Below are positions 26,779 to 34,666 of a DNA stretch of 64,000 nucleotides, in pieces (the stretch's first letter is position 1; every line of letters begins with the position of its first letter). This DNA is from JAFMPW01 sp041743085 (GTDB taxonomy: Bacteria > Bacteroidota > Bacteroidia > Flavobacteriales > Flavobacteriaceae), in the NCBI GenBank assembly GCA_041743085.1, contig JBGTNL010000081.1:19898-83897 (forward strand). Direction: 5' to 3'. The position numbers and the translations under genes were made by a program. The notes under the pieces are model-generated. The model was not told the DNA's origin and made no database searches. It was given only the letters and a program-made list of their open reading frames with translations.

Positions 26779-27171
26779 TTATACTCTTCTTCTTTTTGGC
26801 GGTCTGCACCCGTTGTGGGGCAAAGGGGTAACATCTATGATTTCCGCAACCTCTATACCCGAGTTATGGACGGCCCGAATTGCCGATTCCCTACCGTTAC
26901 CGGGTCCTTTAACATATACTTTTACTTTTCTCAGGCCGGCTTCATGAGCGGTTTTTGCACATTCTTCCGCAGCGATCTGAGCAGCGTACGGTGTATTCTT
27001 TTTAGAACCGCGGAACCCCATTTTCCCTGCGGAGGACCACGAAATAACGTCCCCTTTTTTATTTGTCAAAGAAATGATAATGTTATTAAACGAAGCCGTT
27101 ATATGGGCCTCCCCAACTGATTCTACAATAACTTTACGCTTCTTTGCCGCTTTTGCACCTGTTTTTGCCAT
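26779..27171 (-). CDS. rpsK: 30S ribosomal protein S11
   Basis: Platform protein contacting mRNA near the E site. Start set at MAKTGAKAAKKRKVIVES, matching the family; the frame extends eleven codons further without support. Conserved TASFNNIIISLTNKKGDVIS, YAAQIAAEECAKTAHEAG and the ending DVTPLPHNGCRPPKRRRV are intact. Length 130. Between rpsM and rpsD as in nearly all alpha operons. Confidence 0.99.
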   Translation of the reverse strand: MAKTGAKAAKKRKVIVESVGEAHITASFNNIIISLTNKKGDVISWSSAGKMGFRGSKKNTPYAAQIAAEECAKTAHEAGLRKVKVYVKGPGNGRESAIRAVHNSGIEVAEIIDVTPLPHNGCRPPKRRRV

Positions 27172-27246
27172 TTTAAATAATGTTGAGATAGTAGCAGTGA
27201 GCAATCAGACGAATTCTAAAATCGCATCGCTAACTACTAATATCTG

Positions 27247-27621
27247 TTATTTGGTTGCTTTTTTCTTATTAGCAACGGTTTTTCTCTTTCCCTTTCTTGT
27301 CCTGGAATTGTTCTTGGTCCTTTGTCCCCTCAATGGAAGTCCGGATCTGTGACGAACGCCTCGGTAACATCCGATATCCATAAGGCGTTTAATGTTCAAT
27401 TGTGTATCTGAACGAAGTTCACCTTCGATTTTATAGCCCGAAACCGCATCCCGGATACGGCCTATTTCATCGTCTGTCCAATCAGATACCTTGGTATCCT
27501 CACTAACATTGGCCTTCTCTAATATTTCCAAAGCCCTGTTCTTGCCTATACCGAAAATATAGGTAAGCGCAATGACTCCTCTCTTTTGTTTTGGTATATC
27601 TACACCTGCAATTCTTGCCAT
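27247..27621 (-). CDS. rpsM: 30S ribosomal protein S13
   Basis: Head protein forming intersubunit bridges with 23S rRNA and L5. MARIAGVDIPKQKRGVIALT, a helix-two-turn-helix region and the C-terminal RHRSGLPLRGQRTKNNSRTR are canonical; the tail is lysine-rich (KGKRKTVANKKK). Length 124. It follows rpmJ with only a 2-bp space, so translational coupling is likely. Confidence 0.99.
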   Translation of the reverse strand: MARIAGVDIPKQKRGVIALTYIFGIGKNRALEILEKANVSEDTKVSDWTDDEIGRIRDAVSGYKIEGELRSDTQLNIKRLMDIGCYRGVRHRSGLPLRGQRTKNNSRTRKGKRKTVANKKKATK

Positions 27622-27623
27622 AA

Positions 27624-27740
27624 TTACCCTTGTCTTTGTTTAAATCTAGGATTCTTCTTATTAATTACGTACAACCTGCCCTTTCTTCGTACAATCTTGC
27701 ACTCGGCACTTCTCTTCTTTATGGATGCTCTTACTTTCAC
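27624..27740 (-). CDS. rpmJ: 50S ribosomal protein L36, zinc-free form, GTG start
   Basis: A 38-codon gene read from a GTG at 27740 to TAA at 27624-27626. The product starts MKVRASIKKRSAECKIVRRK and ends NPRFKQRQG. The zinc-binding form carries a CxxC...C...H set; here only one Cys remains and the others are missing, so this is the non-zinc (C-) type. It lies between infA (67 bp upstream) and rpsM (2 bp downstream), the standard place. Its short length makes it easy to miss. Confidence 0.95.
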   Translation of the reverse strand: MKVRASIKKRSAECKIVRRKGRLYVINKKNPRFKQRQG

Positions 27741-27807
27741 TTTCTTTACTTTATTAAGTCTGGTCTCGAGACTCTAGTTTCTATGTTGAAAATTCAACTC
27801 TATTTGA

Positions 27808-28023
27808 TCAATATCTGTAGGTAATTCTGGCCTTGGTCAGATCATAGGGGCTCATCTCGAGCTTTACCTTATCTCCCGGAAGCAACTTGATGTAATGCAT
27901 ACGCATCTTCCCGGAAATATGGGCTGTGACCACATGGCCATTCTCCAATTCCACTCTGAACATTGCATTGGATAATGCTTCTATGATACTACCATCTTGC
28001 TCTATAGGGGCTTGTTTGGCCAT
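27808..28023 (-). CDS. infA: Translation initiation factor IF-1
   Basis: OB-fold protein that binds the 30S A site during initiation. MAKQAPIEQDGSIIEALSNA, then FRVELENGHVVTAHISGKMR, then LPGDKVKLEMSPYDLTKARI, ending ITYRY: all hallmarks of IF-1, 71 residues. It follows secY by 3 bp and precedes rpmJ, the usual spc/alpha junction. Confidence 0.99.
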   Translation of the reverse strand: MAKQAPIEQDGSIIEALSNAMFRVELENGHVVTAHISGKMRMHYIKLLPGDKVKLEMSPYDLTKARITYRY

Positions 28024-28026
28024 AAA

Positions 28027-29376
28027 TTATGCTACTTTTCTGTTTTTGCCCGTTTTCATCAATCCGTCGTAATGGCGGTTCAACAAATAAGAATTTACCT
28101 GCTGTACAGTGTCTATCGCCACTCCCACCATAATCAAAAGTGAGGTTCCGCCATAGAACAATGCCCAACCCGGTTGTAAGTCCATGAGCTTTACCACGAT
28201 CGCCGGTAAAACTGCCAGCAATGCCAGGAATACGGATCCCGGCAGGGTTATCAGGGACATTATTTTATCGAGAAAATCCCCGGTCTCTTTCCCGGGACGT
28301 ATGCCGGGAATAAAACCTCCGCTCCGTTTTAAATCATCGGCCATTTTATTCGTGGGTACTGTAATTGCAGTATAGAAATAGGTGAAAATGATAATTAGTA
28401 CCGCAAATAAAATATTATATGCCAGCCCAAAAATGTCCTGAAATTGTACTTCCATCCATTGTCCCACAGCGGTATTATTAAAGGTCCTTCCCAATAATCC
28501 GGGTGCAAACATAATGGCTTGCGCAAAGATGATTGGCATTACCCCGGAAGCATTTAACTTCAATGGAATATACTGTCTGGAACCCGCAATGTTTTTTTCG
28601 TACCCCCCGGATGCCGTCCTTCTGGCATACTGCACCGGTATTCTCCTCGTCGCCATTACCAAAAGCACGCTGGCGAGGATCACAATAAACCATAGTATTA
28701 CCTCGATCAGAATGAACATAAGCCCCCCCGTATTATTTGCCGTTCTCGATATAAACTCCTGTACAAAAGACTGTGGCATGGTAGCTATAATACCGATCAT
28801 AATCAGCAGCGATATTCCATTGCCAATACCTTTATCCGTAATTTTCTCTCCCAACCACATAGCGAACACACAACCGGTCACCAGGATAATCACGGACGGG
28901 ATTACAAAACTGAGTCCCTTCCCCAACAGGAAGGCACTATCCGGAACACCCAATGCACCTAAGCTATATAAGTATGCGGGCGCCTGCACAATACAAATCC
29001 CAATCGTCAACCATCGGGTGATCTGATTTTTTGTTTTGCGGCCGCTCTCCCCTTCCTTATCCAGCTTCTGGAGATAAGGCACGGCTATACCCATTAATTG
29101 CACTACAATTGAGGCGGAAATATAAGGCATGATCCCTAATGCAAATACAGAGGCGTTTGCGAACGCTCCTCCCGTAAATGCGTTCAGGATCCCTAAAATT
29201 CCTTGATCGGACCCTGTACTGGACGCCAATTCTGCCAATTGAGTTGAATCAATTCCCGGAAGCACTACCTGTGCCCCAAAACGGTACACCAATAGCAGGC
29301 CAAGGGTTACAATGATCCTGCCCCTCAGCTCCTCTATCTTCCAGATATTTGATATGATCTCAAAAAATTTCTTCAT
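28027..29376 (-). CDS. secY: Protein translocase subunit SecY
   Basis: Central channel of the Sec translocon in the inner membrane, partner of SecE and SecG and target of the Ffh pathway. Ten hydrophobic helices fit. The plug region follows VVLPGID and helix 2 (GGAFANASVFALGIMPYISAS); the cytosolic loop contains GGYEKNIAGSRQYIPLKLNA; the C-terminus ends in NRHYDGLMKTGKNRKVA. Length 449. The frame lies 12 bp after rplO and 3 bp before infA. Confidence 0.99.
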   Translation of the reverse strand: MKKFFEIISNIWKIEELRGRIIVTLGLLLVYRFGAQVVLPGIDSTQLAELASSTGSDQGILGILNAFTGGAFANASVFALGIMPYISASIVVQLMGIAVPYLQKLDKEGESGRKTKNQITRWLTIGICIVQAPAYLYSLGALGVPDSAFLLGKGLSFVIPSVIILVTGCVFAMWLGEKITDKGIGNGISLLIMIGIIATMPQSFVQEFISRTANNTGGLMFILIEVILWFIVILASVLLVMATRRIPVQYARRTASGGYEKNIAGSRQYIPLKLNASGVMPIIFAQAIMFAPGLLGRTFNNTAVGQWMEVQFQDIFGLAYNILFAVLIIIFTYFYTAITVPTNKMADDLKRSGGFIPGIRPGKETGDFLDKIMSLITLPGSVFLALLAVLPAIVVKLMDLQPGWALFYGGTSLLIMVGVAIDTVQQVNSYLLNRHYDGLMKTGKNRKVA

Positions 29377-29388
29377 AATTTGCTTTCC

Positions 29389-29841
29389 TTATAAACTTAT
29401 TGCCTCTCCCCCGGCCGCCTCAATGGCAGCTTTAGCACTGGCAGTAAATTTATGTACGGATACTTTTAGGGAGGCCTTCAGCTCGCCTCCTCCTAATATT
29501 TTAACCAGATCGTTTTTGTGGGCCAACCTGTTTTTAACAAGATCATCAACGGTAATTTCCTTCTTCACAGCTCCTTTATCTACAAGTTCTTGCAGGCTGT
29601 CCAGGTTGATCCCCCTGTATTCTTTCCTATTGATATTGGTAAAACCAAACTTCGGTACCCGCCGTTGCAACGGCATTTGTCCTCCTTCAAAACCGATCTT
29701 CTTGGAATAACCGGACCTGGATTTTGCACCTTTATGTCCTCTGGTCGCAGTACCGCCTTTGCCGGAACCTTGTCCCCTTCCGATGGTTTTTCCCGCCTTC
29801 TTAACGGAACCTTTTGCCGGTTTTAAATTACTTAAGTTCAT
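29389..29841 (-). CDS. rplO: 50S ribosomal protein L15
   Basis: Late-assembly large-subunit protein. Start set at the second of two adjacent ATG codons (MNLSNLKPAKGSVKKAGKT), the family form. The glycine/basic N-terminal extension (IGRGQGSGKGGTATRGHKG) and the C-terminal KFTASAKAAIEAAGGEAISL are typical. 150 residues. Immediately before secY and 12 bp after rpmD. Confidence 0.98.
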   Translation of the reverse strand: MNLSNLKPAKGSVKKAGKTIGRGQGSGKGGTATRGHKGAKSRSGYSKKIGFEGGQMPLQRRVPKFGFTNINRKEYRGINLDSLQELVDKGAVKKEITVDDLVKNRLAHKNDLVKILGGGELKASLKVSVHKFTASAKAAIEAAGGEAISL

Positions 29842-29853
29842 CACCCTAATTGT

Positions 29854-30036
29854 TTATTTTGTTTCTTCTGTAGAAACCAAGTGTTTAACTTTATTGATCA
29901 TTCCCAAAATGCTAGGCGTGTCTTCATGTTCTACGGTCTGACCAATACCGTGTAGTCCAAGCGCCTCCAAAGTCCTTTTCTGGTTCCGTGGTTTCTTAAT
30001 GCTGCTCTTAATTTGCCTTATTTTGATCTTTGACAT
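29854..30036 (-). CDS. rpmD: 50S ribosomal protein L30
   Basis: Small ferredoxin-like large-subunit protein. MSKIKIRQIKSSIKKPRNQK, LEALGLHGIGQTVEHEDTPS and GMINKVKHLVSTEE match the family; 60 residues. A 114-bp gap (30037-30150) separates it from rpsE, wider than normal for this pair. That gap holds a short inverted repeat AGTCGA-ATA-TCGACT (on the plus strand), seen nowhere else in the cluster. Confidence 0.97.
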   Translation of the reverse strand: MSKIKIRQIKSSIKKPRNQKRTLEALGLHGIGQTVEHEDTPSILGMINKVKHLVSTEETK

Positions 30037-30150
30037 GTTGCTTACGTATTTCTTTCGTCCCTACATTTATCGGGATCGGTATTTAGCCAATAGTATAATC
30101 CAGTAGTCGAATATCGACTGCTAAATACTTTGTGCCTATTCCATTCTTCA

Positions 30151-30675
30151 TTATCCTTTAAATACCTTTTCCAGGGAAATGCCGCGTTCAGTCGCCACGG
30201 AATGTGCATCCCTAAGTTGCAAAAGCGCATCAAAAGTAGCCTTAACCACATTGTGTGGATTGGAAGACCCCTGAGACTTGGAGAGTACATCCTGCACACC
30301 AACGGATTCCAATACGGCTCTCACCGCCCCGCCCGCAATAACACCTGTACCGTGGGAAGCTGGTTGAATGTAGACTCTTGCGCCACCATATTTTCCTTTT
30401 TGCTCATGAGGCAAAGTGCCTTTGTTAAGAGGGATCCTGATCAGGTTTTTCTTGGCGTCTTCAATAGCCTTGGCTATAGCTGTTGCAACTTCTTTGGATT
30501 TTCCCAGACCGTGACCAACCACCCCATTCTCGTCTCCTACGACCACAATTGCGGAAAAGCCGAAAGCCCTTCCACCTTTTGTTACCTTAGTAACGCGCTG
30601 TACACCAACAAGGCGGTCCTTCAATTCGAGACCTCCAGGCTTTACAGTTTCAACATTTTTGTATTTCCCGTACAT
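30151..30675 (-). CDS. rpsE: 30S ribosomal protein S5
   Basis: Body protein near the mRNA entrance, important for decoding fidelity. The S5 double-stranded-RNA-binding domain begins LKDRLVGVQRVTKVTKGGRA and continues FGFSAIVVVGDENGVVGHGL; the C-terminal domain has PASHGTGVIAGGAVRAVLES and NPHNVVKATFDALLQL. Length 174. In E. coli an S8 target site upstream regulates spc; no such site was sought here. Confidence 0.99.
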   Translation of the reverse strand: MYGKYKNVETVKPGGLELKDRLVGVQRVTKVTKGGRAFGFSAIVVVGDENGVVGHGLGKSKEVATAIAKAIEDAKKNLIRIPLNKGTLPHEQKGKYGGARVYIQPASHGTGVIAGGAVRAVLESVGVQDVLSKSQGSSNPHNVVKATFDALLQLRDAHSVATERGISLEKVFKG

Positions 30676-30683
30676 ACTATCAT

Positions 30684-31040
30684 TTAAAATTTTAGTCCTG
30701 CTTCCCTGGCACCCTCGGCCAATGACTTCACCCTTCCGTGATAAAGGTTTCCCCCACGGTCAAAAGCAACGGTTTCAATTCCAGCCTTTTTTGCTTTCCT
30801 GGCAATAGCTTTCCCTACCTCAGCCGCTATTTCTGTTTTGGCACCTTTGACCTTGCTCAATTCCTTATCCCTGGAGGAGGCCGCGGCAAGGGTTACCCCT
30901 TTGGCGTCGTCAATAACCTGAGCATATATCTCCTTGTTGCTCCTGAAAACAGACAACCTCGGTCTTTCCGCCGTACCAAAGGAAACTTTTCTTACCCTCC
31001 TTCGGATACGTAATTTTCTCTCAGTTTTTGATAATCCCAT
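30684..31040 (-). CDS. rplR: 50S ribosomal protein L18
   Basis: 5S rRNA binding protein with L5 and L25. MGLSKTERKLRIRRRVRKVS, RPRLSVFRSNKEIYAQVIDD and VAFDRGGNLYHGRVKSLAEG are canonical. Length 118. Eight bp from rpsE and 10 bp from rplF, standard spc-operon spacing. Confidence 0.98.
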   Translation of the reverse strand: MGLSKTERKLRIRRRVRKVSFGTAERPRLSVFRSNKEIYAQVIDDAKGVTLAAASSRDKELSKVKGAKTEIAAEVGKAIARKAKKAGIETVAFDRGGNLYHGRVKSLAEGAREAGLKF

Positions 31041-31050
31041 AATTCATTTT

Positions 31051-31593
31051 TTAAGCAGATTTACCTGCTTTTCTTCTTAATTGCTCTCCCACAAATTTGA
31101 TCCCTTTTCCTTTGTAAGGTTCCGGTTTGCGGAAGGATCTTATTTTTGCTGCTATCTGTCCCAGCAATTGCTTGTCGTGGGATGTTAATTTAATAGTTGG
31201 GTTTTTCCCTTTCTCAGAAGTGGTCTCCACCTTAACTTCAGGTGCTAGTTCCATGACAATATTATGCGAAAAGCCTAGGGCAAGATCAAGTTTTTGTCCC
31301 TGATTGCTTGCACGGTACCCTACTCCCACCAGTTCCAATTCTTTCGTCCACCCTTTACTCACTCCCGCAATCATGTTAGAAACCAGTGATCTGTACAAAC
31401 CATGCCTGGTTTTGTGCTCCTTGGAATCCGAAGGCCTGGTTATCCAAACCTGTTCATCTTCAACCTTGATCGCAACTTCAGAAAACTCCTGAGTTAATTC
31501 ACCAAGCTTTCCTTTTACGGTGAGTACATTGTCCTGAACTTCTACCGAAGTGCCTTCAGGAATCACTACTGGATTATTACCTATTCTAGACAT
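31051..31593 (-). CDS. rplF: 50S ribosomal protein L6
   Basis: Binds near the sarcin-ricin loop and the GTPase centre. Two repeated alpha/beta domains: MSRIGNNPVVIPEGTSVEVQ first, and the second ending RSFRKPEPYKGKGIKFVGEQ followed by RRKAGKSA. Length 180. No unusual features. Confidence 0.99.
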   Translation of the reverse strand: MSRIGNNPVVIPEGTSVEVQDNVLTVKGKLGELTQEFSEVAIKVEDEQVWITRPSDSKEHKTRHGLYRSLVSNMIAGVSKGWTKELELVGVGYRASNQGQKLDLALGFSHNIVMELAPEVKVETTSEKGKNPTIKLTSHDKQLLGQIAAKIRSFRKPEPYKGKGIKFVGEQLRRKAGKSA

Positions 31594-31615
31594 TATTCCT
31601 TACTTTAAATCCTAT

Positions 31616-32014
31616 TTAATAGACGTAACACAAAACTTCGCCTCCGACCTTATCCCGCATCGCTTGTTTGCTTGTCATTACCCCATGAGAGGTAGAAACT
31701 ATCGCTATTCCCAAACCGTTAAGGACCCGAGGCATTTCCCCAGAACCTGCATATTTACGTAAACCGGGTTTACTGATGCGCCGTATCTTTTTAATAACCG
31801 GCTCCTTAGTAGCCCTGTTGTATTTGAGCGCTATCTTGATAATTCCCTGAAATTTATCTTCCTCAAACTTGTAACTCAATATATATCCCTGATCGAACAA
31901 TATTTTCGTTATTTCTTTTTTCAAATTTGAAGCAGGAATTTCAACTACCCTGTGCCCGGCTCTGCTGGCATTTCTGATTCTTGTTAAATAATCTGCTATG
32001 GGATCTGTAAACAT
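31616..32014 (-). CDS. rpsH: 30S ribosomal protein S8
   Basis: Central-domain 16S rRNA binder and, in E. coli, spc-operon repressor. MFTDPIADYLTRIRNASRAG and the signature GLGIAIVSTSHGVMTSKQAM leading to GEVLCYVY are present. Length 132. It follows rpsN with 18 bp. Confidence 0.99.
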   Translation of the reverse strand: MFTDPIADYLTRIRNASRAGHRVVEIPASNLKKEITKILFDQGYILSYKFEEDKFQGIIKIALKYNRATKEPVIKKIRRISKPGLRKYAGSGEMPRVLNGLGIAIVSTSHGVMTSKQAMRDKVGGEVLCYVY

Positions 32015-32032
32015 TTTTATATAATTATGAAT

Positions 32033-32302
32033 TTACCAACTCGCTTTTTTAACTCCGGGTATTAATCCCTGATTGGCCATTTCCCTAAATGTAACTCTGG
32101 ATAGTCCAAAAGTCCTCATATACCCCTTGGGCCGTCCGGTTAAATTGCACCGATTGTGCATACGAACAGGGGAGGCGTTCCTGGGTAACTTTTGCAACGC
32201 TTCATAGTCACCGGCTTCCTTTAGCGCCTTTCTTTTTTCTGCGTATTTTGCTACTGTCCTTGCCCTTTTTCTTTCCCGGGCTTTCATTGATTCTTTAGCC
32301 AT
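32033..32302 (-). CDS. rpsN: 30S ribosomal protein S14, zinc-free form
   Basis: Head protein. The product MAKESMKARERKRARTVAKY has the long (89-residue) form, with HNRCNLTGRPKGYMRTFGLS and the C-terminal GLIPGVKKASW. The short zinc form has two CxxC motifs; here there is only one Cys, so it is C-. This matches the L36 in this cluster, which also lacks its zinc ligands. Only 1 bp from rplE. Confidence 0.99.
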   Translation of the reverse strand: MAKESMKARERKRARTVAKYAEKRKALKEAGDYEALQKLPRNASPVRMHNRCNLTGRPKGYMRTFGLSRVTFREMANQGLIPGVKKASW

Positions 32303-32303
32303 A

Positions 32304-32855
32304 CTAATTTTTTTTAAAAGGTAAACCCAATTCCGCCAGAAGTGATCTGGCCTCCTTGTCGGTATCGGCAGAGGTCACAAAAGTGATATCCATACCATTT
32401 ATTCTATTGATCCTATCTATGTTAATTTCCGGAAAGATGATCTGCTCCGATACGCCAAGGCTGTAATTTCCCCTTCCGTCAAATCCGGTAGCCCTGATGC
32501 CCTGAAAATCCCTGACCCTCGGAAGTGCCGTGGTCACCAATCTATCTAAGAACTCATACATCCGCTCTCCCCGTAAGGTCACTTTTGCACCTATGGGCAT
32601 TCCCTTTCTCAATTTAAAAGCAGCAACATCTTTTTTGGATATCGTTGAAACAGCTTTTTGACCGGTGATCATTGTTAATTCATCTACTGCGTGATCTATC
32701 AGCTTCTTATCGGCAACCGCTGCACCAACGCCACGACTTACAATAATCTTCTGCAATTTGGGTACCTCCATAACATTCTTGTAACCAAATTCGTCCCGAA
32801 GCGCCTTAACTATGCGCTCTTTATATTCCTGCTTTAATCTTGGTACGTAAGCCAT
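32304..32855 (-). CDS. rplE: 50S ribosomal protein L5
   Basis: Binds 5S rRNA and contacts S13 in a bridge. MAYVPRLKQEYKERIVKALR, KLQKIIVSRGVGAAVADKKL and GMDITFVTSADTDKEARSLL are typical. Length 183. It sits between rplX (2 bp) and rpsN. Confidence 0.99.
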   Translation of the reverse strand: MAYVPRLKQEYKERIVKALRDEFGYKNVMEVPKLQKIIVSRGVGAAVADKKLIDHAVDELTMITGQKAVSTISKKDVAAFKLRKGMPIGAKVTLRGERMYEFLDRLVTTALPRVRDFQGIRATGFDGRGNYSLGVSEQIIFPEINIDRINRINGMDITFVTSADTDKEARSLLAELGLPFKKN

Positions 32856-32857
32856 AA

Positions 32858-33169
32858 CTAAATTACTTCATTGGATTTTCTGGAAATCCGAACTTTTTTA
32901 TCATTTCTTATCTCATACCCCGCCCTGGTGGTTTCACCTGATTTTGAATCGATAAGGGCCAGGTTCGAGATATGAAGAGGAGCTTCCTTCTTAACTATAC
33001 CGCCCTGAGGGTTTTGAGCACTGGGTTTCTCGTGTTTTGAAACCATATTCACCCCCTCAACGAGAGCTTTGTTTTTTTCCCGGTCCACACGCACAACCTT
33101 TCCTTCGGTTCCTTTGTGGTCTCCGGCGATGATTCTTACGGTGTCTCCTGTTTTTATTTTTAATTTCAC
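32858..33169 (-). CDS. rplX: 50S ribosomal protein L24, GTG start
   Basis: Early assembly initiator binding 23S rRNA domain I through a KOW motif (TGDTVRIIAGDHKGTEGKVV). The start is placed at GTG 33169, giving MKLKIKTGDTV as in relatives; the frame continues to a TTG at 33187 that would add six unlikely residues. Then EGVNMVSKHEKPSAQNPQGG and a C-terminal YEIRNDKKVRISRK. Length 103. A 203-bp gap with a palindrome separates it from rplN. Confidence 0.95.
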   Translation of the reverse strand: MKLKIKTGDTVRIIAGDHKGTEGKVVRVDREKNKALVEGVNMVSKHEKPSAQNPQGGIVKKEAPLHISNLALIDSKSGETTRAGYEIRNDKKVRISRKSNEVI

Positions 33170-33212
33170 ACGTTTAAATTTTAGCAATTAATCGATAATA
33201 CATAAATTATAA

Positions 33213-33236
33213 AACCTGCCTGCCGGCAGGCAGGTT
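33213..33236. repeat. Perfect 24-bp palindrome inside the rplX-rplN gap
   Basis: The half-site AACCTGCCTGCC is followed directly by its exact complement. On the minus strand it is followed by TTTATAATTT, so as RNA it would make a stem with a 4-nt tip and a weak U-tract. The core is a common Flavobacteria intergenic repeat. It lies in a 203-bp gap (33170-33372) of the S10-spc operon that otherwise shows nothing. Confidence 0.85.
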
Positions 33237-33372
33237 GAGAACGTGTGCAACCACTTCGTTCCCACATTAAGAATTTTAAACATTCCCTTTTGTGAAATAA
33301 TTTTTAAAATTTGTTAATGTTCGTTTCATTTTATTTGCTGCTTTCTTATTTCATTGTAGCCCGCCTGCAGAC

Positions 33373-33741
33373 CTAAAGCACCTCGGGAGCCAGTGAAACT
33401 ATCTTCATAAACTGCTTGTCCCTGAGTTCTCTTGCCACAGGCCCGAAAACACGTGTGCCCCTCATTTCTCCGGTAGGGTTTAATAACACACATGCATTAT
33501 CGTCAAAGCGTATATAGGATCCATCAGGCCTTCTCACTTCTTTTTTCGTTCTTACAACAACTGCCGTAGACACCGCACCTTTCTTAATACCCCCATTCGG
33601 AGTGGCTTCCTTTACCGTAACCACAATTTTATCGCCAACAGAGGCATACCTTCTTTTGGTACCCCCCAATACGCGAATGGTCAGCACTTCTTTGGCACCT
33701 GTATTATCCGCAACCTTTAGTCTGGATTCTTGCTGTAACAT
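33373..33741 (-). CDS. rplN: 50S ribosomal protein L14
   Basis: Large-subunit protein at the 30S interface bridge. MLQQESRLKVADNTGAKEVL, then KRRYASVGDKIVVTVKEATP and IRFDDNACVLLNPTGEMRGT are canonical; ends MKIVSLAPEVL. Length 122. It directly follows rpsQ by 6 bp but is unusually far from rplX. Confidence 0.99.
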   Translation of the reverse strand: MLQQESRLKVADNTGAKEVLTIRVLGGTKRRYASVGDKIVVTVKEATPNGGIKKGAVSTAVVVRTKKEVRRPDGSYIRFDDNACVLLNPTGEMRGTRVFGPVARELRDKQFMKIVSLAPEVL

Positions 33742-33747
33742 AGTATT

Positions 33748-34005
33748 TTATTTGGCTCGTTCTAGGACTTCTACCAATCTCCAACATTTGGTTTTACTCA
33801 ATGGACGTGTCTCCATTATTTTTACTGTATCGCCAATATTGCAATCATTGGTTTCGTCATGTGCAACATATTTTTTTGTTCGTAAAACGAACTTTCCGTA
33901 CATAGGATGTTTTACCCGCTTAACTTCAGCAACCACAATTGATTTCTCCATTTTGTTACTGGTCACAACGCCTATCCTTTCCTTTCTTAAATTTCTTTTT
34001 TCCAT
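33748..34005 (-). CDS. rpsQ: 30S ribosomal protein S17
   Basis: Primary 16S rRNA binder. MEKRNLRKERIGVVTSNKME and KHPMYGKFVLRTKKYVAHDE with the RNP-type pattern GDTVKIMETRPLSKTKCWRL. Length 85. It follows rpmC with 13 bp. Confidence 0.99.
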   Translation of the reverse strand: MEKRNLRKERIGVVTSNKMEKSIVVAEVKRVKHPMYGKFVLRTKKYVAHDETNDCNIGDTVKIMETRPLSKTKCWRLVEVLERAK

Positions 34006-34018
34006 AAAGCAGAACCAA

Positions 34019-34210
34019 TTATTGGTTTTCCCTTTTTGTTAATTCAGTTGCCAATCGCGCTACAGTCTTTCTCGCTTTTCTAATTTGAAGCGGATTTTCC
34101 AATGGAGTTACGGTATGTGCCATCTTTAAGTCCGCATGTTGCTTCTTAAATTCAGCCATTTTTTCTTTTAAACCCTCCTCTGATAATTCTCTAATTTCTG
34201 ATTGTTTCAT
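34019..34210 (-). CDS. rpmC: 50S ribosomal protein L29
   Basis: Small coiled-coil protein near the tunnel exit, docking site region for trigger factor and SRP. MKQSEIRELSEEGLKEKMAE, LKMAHTVTPLENPLQIRKAR and RLATELTKRENQ. Length 63. Confidence 0.98.
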   Translation of the reverse strand: MKQSEIRELSEEGLKEKMAEFKKQHADLKMAHTVTPLENPLQIRKARKTVARLATELTKRENQ

Positions 34211-34228
34211 CTCTATATCAAATCAAAA

Positions 34229-34651
34229 TTAATCCACGTCGTAATCCCGCGCTACAATAAATTTTGTTTTTACAGGTAGCTTCTGCGCAGCCAACCGCAG
34301 TGCCTCTTTTGCAATAACCATGGGCACGCCCGCCACTTCGAACATAATTCTTCCGGGTTTAACAATAGCCACCCAGTATTCCGGTGCCCCTTTACCTTTA
34401 CCCATACGAACCTCCAAGGGCTTTTTTGTAATTGGCTTGTCCGGGAAGATTTTGATCCAAAGCTGTCCCTGTCTTTTCATATACCTTGTTGCAGCAATAC
34501 GTGCAGCTTCTATCTGCCGTGAGGTTATAAACTCGGAATCCAATGATTTTATACCGAACATTCCGTTAGAAAGCTGATGGCCCCTTCCGGAGTTTCCCTT
34601 CATCCTGCCCTTCTGGGCTTTACGAAATTTGCTTCTTTTTGGCTGTAACAT
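34229..34651 (-). CDS. rplP: 50S ribosomal protein L16
   Basis: Positions A-site tRNA. MLQPKRSKFRKAQKGRMKGN, then ISRQ-like ITSRQIEAARIAATRYMKRQ and the loop PITKKPLEVRMGKGKGAPEY. The C-terminal half keeps FEVAGVPMVIAKEALRLAAQ. Length 140. Confidence 0.99.
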   Translation of the reverse strand: MLQPKRSKFRKAQKGRMKGNSGRGHQLSNGMFGIKSLDSEFITSRQIEAARIAATRYMKRQGQLWIKIFPDKPITKKPLEVRMGKGKGAPEYWVAIVKPGRIMFEVAGVPMVIAKEALRLAAQKLPVKTKFIVARDYDVD

Positions 34652-34666
34652 TCTTGTTCTTTAAAA

